Shown in pieces: positions 61,301 to 64,000 of a stretch of 64,000 bases of DNA. Source of the stretch: Nilaparvata lugens (lineage: Eukaryota; Arthropoda; Insecta; Hemiptera; Delphacidae). A program made the translations under genes and the position numbers. Under the pieces are notes generated by a model. It had not been told where the DNA came from. It ran no database searches and saw only the letters and a program-made list of their open reading frames with translations. Positions within the stretch are counted from its first letter, which is position 1; each line of letters starts with the position of its first letter. The stretch lies in contig NC_052516.1 in NCBI RefSeq assembly GCF_014356525.2, positions 29,929,973 to 29,993,972 on the forward strand, given 5' to 3'.

Positions 61301-64000
61301 TTTCATTAACATAGTAGTGGTAGAGTAGAGTGGGAATGCGGTGGTGTGGGAAGGCAAGTGGTAAAGTACTATCCCACGGTGCTACACCACTCTAATCTAC
61401 TAAAAACTAGTACTCTACCATGAAAGTTTACATTGAGAGAGTTCACAAGATAGTTAGTAGGCCTACTTGTCCAGGAAAATCTACTAATGAAAACCAGGCT
61501 TATGAGTCGAAGTGAAAGTTTGCATTATAGTAGTATTTATATATGTTGGGTATTATGAGAGATAAATTGTCAGATATCAGCATTTCTCAAGAACCACTAA
61601 CAAAATTTTACTGCATCAGAAAAATAAAATAATTTGTGAGCTTACTCCAACTCATACATATTATGGGTCGAAGTTAAAGTTGGCATTGCAATAGTATTTA
61701 GGCCTATATTTTGAGTACGGGATAATGAGATGAACTGCCAGCAGGTGCGGATCCTGCACACTTTCCAAGTGGTGTTTGAAAAAACTACAGTAAGTCCAGT
61801 CAATATAAAGGGGGTGTGCTTGCATTTTAAATTGTAGTTCTGATTTTCAATATATTGTTTGGATGCATATAATTATAAGAAGTCCAGAACCAATATTTTT
61901 CATGCAAAATTTCCTTGTGCTAGATACACAATAGCCGAAAAATCTTGTATTTTCTGTTCATTTTCCAGTTTTCAGTTATTTCCGCCAAATCCTGTAATCA
62001 GACACAAAAATTCGTTTTTGCCTTTTGTTAGATCATGAAATTCTTGATAAAGAATTTTCCATTGTCATTAAAAGAACTCAAGAAATCGAAGATACTTTCC
62101 TCATATTAACGGTCTGAGCAGTGCTATGATAGGAACAGTGATTCAAGATGAATTTTAGACAATTGAGGTAGTAGAGGATGGAATTGCCTACAATTTGGAA
62201 TCAATCATGAGTTTCTATGATGTATCAGACTCATTTTACAGACTCTTAACAGAAAAATCGCGAAAAAAATGAAAACTAAAATTGCCATTTTTAAAATCGG
62301 CTGTAAATCACTATTGGTCCTGAAATCGAAAGTATTCTTCATTGTAGTGGGAAAATGAAATACTTTTCCCCATCCTCACTAGATTTTCCAATATGGGAAT
62401 TGATCATTTTTTTGTGAGTTGAAATATTTACTGGTTAAGTACACCTTAGGATGAATTTTCTATTTTTCAATCGAATTTCACTTATGGTTTTAAACCGCCT
62501 TGACGAGCCGAGAAAAATGAGCTTTGGTACAATGAGATCTGTTCATTGTGTCAAAAGTTATGAGTGTGAAATTTCAATTCTTGAGGTGTCCTTATGCGCG
62601 CCTCTCCACTAAATTGAAAGCATTTAACGGGTGATTCTCACAGAACATGATCTATCATGTTGTTATTATTATTATAGATATTATAGTTATTATTATTGTT
62701 ATAGATATTATATCATGGTGCGAAATCTGAATGTGATGACAATGTAGTTGCTGATGATGAATGAAGCTAAAACTTAGGTGTTTCCAAAATACGAGGAGCA
62801 TTGTTGTAAGGTTTGCCTGGAAATCTATATGAGATAGAGCGTTCTACTTGTAGAGCACAAAATTACACCCAGGGAAATTTTGAATTATAAATTTCAATGT
62901 CAACAATATTGGAAGATAAGATGAGAGCAAATTTTTGGACCATCGTGTATCCAGCACAAGGAAATTTTGGTTTGAAATACTTGGTTCTGAACTTCTCTTA
63001 TGTATCCAAACATTATATTAAAAAATCAGTACTACAATATAAAATGCAAGCACCATTGTATATATAGTGACTGGACTACTACTGTAGTTGCAGAAATAAG
63101 TATAATGACCTTGGCATTTAAATCCATTTCAAAAAATACAGCTTACAAATTCTGTTTTCGATTAAAAAATTCAATAATTTTCCGGGTGGGGGTAACAAAC
63201 GGGGGGTCCCCTCTACGATCACCCCAAAATTCACCCCCCCCCCATATCAGGGTCCTGGATCAGCGCCTAACTGCCAGGTGTCAGCATTCCTCAATAACAA
63301 ACCACTAATATCTTATTCAACCAATGCTGACAGGAGTTAGAGAGACCAAGGTTATACAAGTAATTATTGTCCTACTTATAAAACAATTACCTACGGTACT
63401 AAATTATAATTTCAAAAATCCTTCAATGGAACGCCATTTAAAAGCAATCACAGGCAAGAAAGAAGTTTTTCTCTTGAACTCTTTTCTTTTTGCTTCCAAA
63501 GTCCAAATAGTAACATTAGGCTAGAGCTAAGAAAAAACATTTTGGTAGAAAAACATAAAAAACACAAACGGGGAAATGAATTTCTATCACATTCAATAAA
63601 TTAATATTAATTAATTTAACTTACGCCCATTCAGCGTATTCAACAATGAGAGCTCTTTATCCAATAATAATATTGGATGGAAAGAAAACATTGTTTTACA
63701 AGATTTTAGCTTTAGCTTTGTTTAATTATAAAGAGAAGTGGAATCATCCTAACCCCTCAATTTCAAATTACATTTATGTTAAAAGAAAAATTATTTAAAT
63801 AGAGTGAAAGTAATCTGTAATATAAAAAATCTCTAATATGAAGTATATCAAGAGACATTTTTCATTGGCAAAGTTTAGAAAAATAAGTACAATTGAATAA
63901 TCTTAAATGACTTCAAGTCACTAAAATAACCTCACCTGAATTAACTTCCGTATGTTTCAAATCTTTTAATGAATCCTCTTCATTAATTTCTTTCTCAGGA
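37555..64000 (-). CDS. TMCO4: TMCO4-like DUF726 alpha/beta-hydrolase, 12 exons, 5' end off window
   Basis: Minus-strand exons 64000-63936, 60770-60598, 57476-57299, 53911-53779, 50455-50211, 48922-48676, 46806-46637, 43821-43619, 42863-42727, 40159-40033, 39097-38973 and 37716-37555 join in compatible phase, about 655 codons; vertebrate TMCO4 is about 630. Landmarks in order are a helical N-terminal region, a Gly/Ala-rich hydrophobic hairpin (AAPLIGAGLG...SLFGAAGAGLTG), HITIAVTGW, SREQYYLKYES, IDNPWGVC, the nucleophile elbow TLIGFSLGAR, LIGAPCGG, then SG|HSEY with the likely catalytic His. DUF726 includes human TMCO4 and yeast Mil1, a membrane-associated putative lipase linked to AP-1 trafficking; the enzyme activity here is inferred. 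One exon (40159-40033) has a frame disruption that would remove the His-containing end. Ser-rich insert in the 48922 exon is specific to this copy. Confidence 0.9.
37882..37948 (-). repeat. family B-related repeat
   Basis: AGCCCAAAACTGTTACCTTT and TGAATGTTGATGGAACTTAT resemble 11843-11900. It is interrupted at its right side by the family C element starting at 37950. Confidence 0.4.
37950..38339. mobile_element. MITE family C, intact 390-bp copy
   Basis: Ends CTATAGTGAGGTCTACG and CGCGGACCTCACTATAG. The centre is a 42-bp stem with an 8-base loop (38088-38180; ATTATGAAAATTCATTATGA and its inverse). Intact or partial relatives: 22782, 24223, 50962-51819, 57833-58204. In the last TMCO4-like intron. 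Confidence 0.88.
38602..38892 (+). mobile_element. LINE C-terminal ORF fragment
   Basis: An open frame gives RRLRWTGHILRKEE, GRRPVGRPKTRWWDQV and a stop at 38890-38892. This is the end of an RTE/CR1-like reverse transcriptase. It lies antisense in the last TMCO4-like intron and lacks all catalytic parts. Confidence 0.8.
38973..39097 (-). CDS. TMCO4: TMCO4-like exon with catalytic-His region
   Basis: Encodes HSEYPDKIYEILKAVGV and a basic tail. In TMCO4 the equivalent SGHLDY and ILKAVGI close the hydrolase domain. Acceptor TTTGTCACAG, donor GTAAGT. Confidence 0.9.
39160..39312. repeat. 153-bp near-perfect intronic hairpin
   Basis: CAAAGGTATGTGTTACAATA at the left mirrors TATTGTAACACATACCTTTG at the right; about 46 bp pair with one mismatch, then an AT-rich inner stem. 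Begins only ~60 bp upstream of the 39097 exon acceptor in the transcript direction. Confidence 0.88.
40033..40159 (-). CDS. TMCO4: TMCO4-like exon with internal frame disruption
   Basis: The first part encodes TDWLLKFLYRTLSMPSG, the second part VAGLQPIELNNKKMQ and VDLSSLVSG, both matching TMCO4, but in different frames. The switch lies at about 40104-40110 in a GGTGGGTGG run. The exon is 127 nt, one short of (or two more than) a phase-neutral length. Read as given, a TAG follows at 40086-40084. The donor GTTTGT is weak. Either a sequence or assembly error, or a real truncating allele. Confidence 0.75.
40308..40370. repeat. (ATT)n microsatellite, LINE tail
   Basis: About 18-20 ATT units; on the minus strand this is the (AAT)n 3' tail of the jockey-like LINE. 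A poly-Asn open frame over it is an artefact. Confidence 0.9.
40308..41965 (-). mobile_element. jockey-like LINE, 5'-truncated and inactivated
   Basis: Minus-strand reverse-transcriptase landmarks in order: NYRPIALL, QFGFRRGLSTKSAI, LFCDLSRAFDMVDH, KQGVPQGSVLGPTLFNLFI, LILYADDTTVLV (catalytic Asp pair), then HGYSTRAKS and SHRLTLLEKGPYYSGLKLFN-type text of the C-terminus. Two frameshifts (near 41735 and 41445) and an in-frame TAG at 40792-40794 break it. The endonuclease part is missing at the 5' side. An (AAT)n tail ends it at 40308-40370. Inserted in a TMCO4-like intron, same orientation as the gene. Confidence 0.92.
42727..42863 (-). CDS. TMCO4: TMCO4-like exon
   Basis: Encodes EMSDRPSCEGIVQDAILIGAP and VAGRLVNGYC; in the family this strand-loop follows the nucleophile elbow by about 25 residues. 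Acceptor TTCTTTCAG, donor GTAAGT. Confidence 0.92.
43320..43656. repeat. tandem duplication spanning an exon end and its splice donor
   Basis: 43320-43495 and 43496-43656 are direct copies (AGTAGAGTAGACATGT... to GGCGCCAAGACTGA). The right copy overlaps the last 38 bp of exon 43619-43821 and its donor; the left copy is an intronic echo with the same donor sequence at 43452-43457. Confidence 0.9.
43619..43821 (-). CDS. TMCO4: TMCO4-like exon with nucleophile elbow
   Basis: Encodes LISAVAWPASLIGLASVIDN, PWGVCCRRSAQVGKQL and VTLIGFSLGARVIYYCL. GFSLG is the GxSxG motif with the presumed nucleophilic Ser. Acceptor TTGATTGTAG, donor GTAACT, phase 0. Confidence 0.94.
43877..44125. mobile_element. 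family M single-arm copy
   Basis: TTAGTCCAGTCAAGGAGAGG, CAATTTTTGACCCCGCAGTT and GTGGTTCAAAGGTACCATTT match the left end of the palindrome at 27281. Only one arm is present. Confidence 0.7.
44229..45660. mobile_element. TTTTTCGCCACAC-family repeat region
   Basis: TTTTTCGCCACACTTGG at 44229 has an inverted partner TGGTGTGGCGAAAAATAGC at 45518, suggesting an element of ~1.3 kb. 45540-45620 is a further small palindrome (CTCGAACGATTCAAGTTCTC / GAACTTGAAAACCGCG). No transposase frame. Boundaries uncertain. Confidence 0.45.
45020..45120 (+). mobile_element. tRNA-like pol III unit
   Basis: Box A TGGCCGAGAGCG (45031) and box B GGTTCGAATCTC (45089) are spaced as in class II (Leu/Ser-like) tRNAs, and a run of T's ends it at 45112. 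The acceptor stem does not pair well, so it is a tRNA-derived retroposon head or a decayed tRNA gene. Confidence 0.5.
46303..46440. mobile_element. GTCGGGTCCACACTG repeat
   Basis: AGTCGGGTCCACACTGAACA at the left and CCAGCAGTGTGGACGCATC at the right are an inverted pair; TGTTCGACAAATATGTTTG and CATGTTTGCCC lie between. Looks like a short MITE, partly decayed. Confidence 0.5.
46637..46806 (-). CDS. TMCO4: TMCO4-like exon
   Basis: Encodes EDNFTRPWLCLSSSREQYYL and LLELGKAIEYF, ending AAQQALKYTVLSG, all strongly family-like. Acceptor TTTTTTGCAG, donor GTAAAT, phase 1. Confidence 0.94.
46880..47860. other. intron without recognised content
   Basis: AT-rich TMCO4-like intron. Open frames such as 47004-47199 show no domain or codon structure. 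Nothing supported. Confidence 0.45.
47866..48169. mobile_element. palindromic MITE (family E)
   Basis: CATAGAGAAACAATAGCGTA at the left mirrors TACGCTATTGTTTTTCTATG-type text at the right (48145-48169). CCCATGGTATAGGG/CCCTATACCATGG pair further in, and short AATCGACAATAATCGACAGT repeats lie in the right half. Relatives flank the nested block at 50680-52073. Confidence 0.85.
48414..48586. mobile_element. 173-bp hairpin MITE (family F)
   Basis: AAGGCTCAACTCATACTTAC mirrors GTAAGTGTGAGTTGAGTCTT. Inner arms AGACTCGACTCTAATCGAGA, CATGTG and AAATGGTGACAG pair with their inverses around 48500, so almost the whole element folds into one stem. Confidence 0.9.
48676..48922 (-). CDS. TMCO4: TMCO4-like exon with Ser-rich insertion
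   Basis: Encodes YKMHKRVGEIEEFAFGYL, then about 45 residues rich in Ser (SSGLQSSSSASSRRQSSSD), then QQQLHITIAVTGWL. The family normally joins the flanking parts with a much shorter loop. Acceptor TTTTTTTTGAAG, donor GTAAGT, phase 2. Confidence 0.92.
49443..49635 (+). mobile_element. tRNA-derived SINE
   Basis: Box A-like TAGCTGAGACAACTAAGGCG (49455) and perfect box B GGGTTCGAATCCCG (49507), then a ~100-bp body (CACCAAATCACCCACGCACT). It is cut by the LINE fragment at 49640. Confidence 0.65.
49640..49882 (+). mobile_element. LINE C-terminal fragment inside the SINE
   Basis: Frame gives NERVTENRHQWREHVQRMS, RIPFKVYNYQP and GRPRKRWQ then stop. It ends in AAGAAGAAGAAGA. ACCTTAACCTTATT before it and ACCTTAACCTTGACCTTATT after it look like a target-site duplication, so this LINE piece jumped into the SINE. 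Confidence 0.7.
50211..50455 (-). CDS. TMCO4: TMCO4-like exon: Gly/Ala-rich hydrophobic hairpin
   Basis: Encodes EEVRGDKMRQRLVKAKRYAL then a long small-residue hydrophobic stretch with repeated GxxxG/AxxxG spacing, ending GAAGAGLTG. This is the predicted membrane-inserting part. GC content is well above the surrounding intron. The proline-rich frame on the other strand is a shadow. Confidence 0.93.
50680..52073. mobile_element. nested transposons: E-like flanks, B inside, C inside B
   Basis: Family E-like segments lie at 50680-50840 and 51855-52073 (GAACGGCACA, GTCTATTATTACTGTT, TTCCATGGGATAT). Between them is a minus-strand family B copy (50868-50961 plus 51820-51850, AAAACGGATCCAATTC ... 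CACTTCAACACTC), which is itself split by a family C element at 50962-51819. Confidence 0.75.
50962..51819. mobile_element. family C element, 858-bp copy
   Basis: Ends CTATAGTGGGGTTCACG and CGTGGACCTCACTATAG. Subterminal AGATAGGAGAAAAACGTTGC and AAGCGAGAGAGAGATAGC match shorter copies; about 450 bp of extra internal AT-rich sequence has no ORF that resembles a transposase. Confidence 0.85.
52358..53285 (-). pseudogene. LINE-type ORF1 with probable SGNH-esterase domain, broken
   Basis: Starts MSSNRTPKVINRNVNIAGVL at 53285, then a stop near 53125, a coiled-coil stretch (MVEEIKSLELIIKLQDEDHK), then RVLLLTSSHGRDCSDLLDKR. After a frameshift near 52680 come SINAVVESAREQTKDFD, ENDYLIVLGGSNN and STIPNRFDRPELNEAIN to a stop at 52358. 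GxSHG and a GGSNN/GGTND-like block are what an SGNH hydrolase shows; esterase-bearing ORF1 proteins are known from CR1/L2-type LINEs. Lies in a TMCO4-like intron. Confidence 0.6.
53779..53911 (-). CDS. TMCO4: TMCO4-like exon
   Basis: Encodes VYDARWRVLMRSMGEIFS and a helical stretch ending MIQPVKSA. TMCO4 has a related YDARSRxLL segment. Acceptor TGATTTTTGCAG, donor GTGAGT, phase 2. Confidence 0.92.
54000..54845. other. intron with a SINE-tail only
   Basis: The SINE-tail phrase CAGCATTTGATTTTCGTTAA is at about 54211-54230. The rest is AT-rich with no supported feature. Confidence 0.45.
54850..54955. mobile_element. small palindromic repeat
   Basis: GTGCGCAAAGTGACAGTTTG and CTGCACCGAAAGAAAC are mirrored by GTTTCTTGAGTGCAGCAG and AACTTTGCGCAC around GCCCGAGCCGTAGGCGAGGGC. 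A partial relative with GTGCAGCAATGGCC lies at 55255-55350. Confidence 0.65.
55903..55979. repeat. ACTTGACTTG minisatellite
   Basis: About seven units of 10-11 bp (TTGACTTGAAC, TTGACTTGTAC). It produces a short repeat-coded open frame on the minus strand that is not a gene. Confidence 0.8.
56824..56963. mobile_element. MITE family A, intact
   Basis: Ends GTCCGGTTGCACAACAGTC and GGCTGTTGTGCAACCGGGCC; core TTCTCTGATTGGTTCTCGTG. In a TMCO4-like intron. Confidence 0.88.
57299..57476 (-). CDS. TMCO4: TMCO4-like exon
   Basis: Encodes VNPIMFSILKGETKQCTADT, VVPTDGKVEEIDKLFFLMQQ and TILLAVRQG; mostly helical, ahead of the membrane hairpin. Acceptor TTTTTTCAG, donor GTGAGT, phase 1. Confidence 0.9.
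57833..58204. mobile_element. MITE family C, intact
   Basis: Ends CTATAGTGAGGTCCACG and CGTGGATCTCACTATAG. The internal palindrome is less perfect than in the 37950 copy. Confidence 0.88.
58205..59140. other. intron without a supported gene
   Basis: A 76-codon frame at 58746-58973 (ILHWLRGKSQLVLFKLLYTS) has a fairly protein-like composition but I do not recognise it; it may be a transposon scrap. AT-rich otherwise. Confidence 0.35.
59167..59381. mobile_element. 215-bp palindrome (family J)
   Basis: Left arm 59167-59211 and right arm 59337-59381 pair over 45 bp with one mismatch (GTACCATGTCGGACAATTTA against TAAATTGTCCGACATGGTAC). A third diverged copy, GGTGAATTGTCCGATTCAC, lies inside, and GGAACAATTTACGATTGG-like text follows at 59740. 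Confidence 0.88.
59785..59882 (+). mobile_element. jockey-like LINE C-terminal remnant
   Basis: Frame reads SEFKRRLKSWLRARPYYSLS then EFFQES, the characteristic last block of jockey-clade reverse-transcriptase proteins (FKxxLKxWLL...FYSxxEF). Nothing upstream is retained. Confidence 0.6.
60136..60300. repeat. TTTCCTTGCC short repeat
   Basis: ACTTTCCTTGCCCTATTACC is followed by ATAGGTAAGGAAAGTATTGC, an inverted pair, and GGCAAGGAAAGTTGTGTGAG closes it at 60255-60275. Probably a MITE-like element. Confidence 0.5.
60598..60770 (-). CDS. TMCO4: TMCO4-like exon
   Basis: Encodes QVLVGRNVDQVLSEAGRYSY, AAICAILLNALYDNEWD and RPFAEACLRTIISHLDLPSQ. Two leading bases complete a Glu with the previous exon. 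Acceptor TTTTGTTGCAG, donor GTAACT, phase 0. Confidence 0.9.
60788..60895. repeat. 56-bp tandem duplication at a MITE end
   Basis: ATTCTGACTTGAATTTATAC...CACTAGTAGTTA occurs twice, starting at 60788 and 60844. The copy includes the first ~25 bp of the 60873 MITE and its flank, so one MITE terminus is present twice. Confidence 0.88.
60873..61500. mobile_element. MITE, TIR AGCCTGGTTTTCACTAGTAG
   Basis: About 630 bp; left AGCCTGGTTTTCACTAGTAG is mirrored by CTACTAATGAAAACCAGGCT. Internal AGTAGAGTAGAG-type words pair. Contains an ATT microsatellite at 61237-61257. No ORF. Confidence 0.85.
61785..63087. mobile_element. L-family palindromic transposon, 1.3 kb
   Basis: CTACAGTAAGTCCAGTCAAT at the left mirrors TGACTGGACTACTACTGTAG at the right. 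Arms of ~200 bp pair (CAAGGAAATTTTG..., TTGGTTCTGAACTTCT with its inverse). Centre is AT-rich without a transposase. 12380-13212 is a one-arm relative. The AGTCCAGTCA terminus is shared with family M (27281, 43877). Confidence 0.85.
63088..63930. other. intron without recognised gene
   Basis: Contains a C-run (63233-63243) beside GGGGGGTCCCC. Otherwise AT-rich; no supported feature. Confidence 0.45.
63936..64000 (-). CDS. TMCO4: TMCO4-like N-terminal exon, partial
   Basis: Encodes PEKEINEEDSLKDLKHTEVN then S and one base. Acidic, hydrophilic. The donor GTGAGG at 63935 splices in phase to the 60770 exon. The exon runs off the window; the start codon is not visible. Confidence 0.75.

Overview
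This is eukaryotic nuclear DNA, AT-rich and crowded with repeats. Genes are split by GT-AG introns that hold many transposon copies. Gene content (a CYP4-clan P450, a ZAD-type C2H2 zinc-finger gene, a TMCO4-like gene) and the repeats (many palindromic DNA elements, jockey/RTE-like LINE remnants, tRNA-derived SINEs) point to an insect. ZAD zinc-finger genes are largely arthropod-specific. A sap-feeding hemipteran such as a delphacid planthopper is my best guess, from general familiarity with such repeats; no database search was made.

Layout. (1) 1-3670 is repeat-only upstream DNA: a Helitron-like element, minisatellite, nested MITE and purine-rich tracts. (2) 3732-14997, plus strand: a complete seven-exon CYP4-clan cytochrome P450, 517 residues, every splice phase consistent, introns full of transposon pieces. 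(3) 14903-21395 and 29353-36080 are two direct copies of a roughly 6.5 kb block. The block starts inside the last P450 exon, so copy 2 carries only the P450 tail as a pseudogene. (4) Between the copies, 24427-26967 minus strand, lies an apparently single-exon 846-residue ZAD/C2H2 zinc-finger gene. DREF-like TATCGATA sites lie upstream, and a ~2 kb palindromic element starts about 310 bp from its ATG. (5) 37555-64000, minus strand: a TMCO4/DUF726 gene in 12 recognisable exons. Its N-terminus runs off the right edge. Introns carry a jockey-like LINE, a LINE-type ORF1 with a probable SGNH-esterase domain, three-level nested transposons, and perfect or near-perfect hairpins.

The three genes do not form a functional unit; they are neighbours. 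The P450 is an ER-bound mono-oxygenase, the zinc-finger protein a presumed nuclear DNA-binding factor, and the TMCO4-like protein a membrane-associated alpha/beta-hydrolase. The points most worth a second look are a frame disruption in one TMCO4 exon (40033-40159), a tandem duplication that copies a TMCO4 splice donor, a tandem array made from a LINE reverse-transcriptase fragment just 3' of the P450, and the segmental duplication whose left edge abuts a truncated palindrome. I found no CRISPR array, no bacterial-type operon, no convincing endogenous virus and no obviously new biological system.
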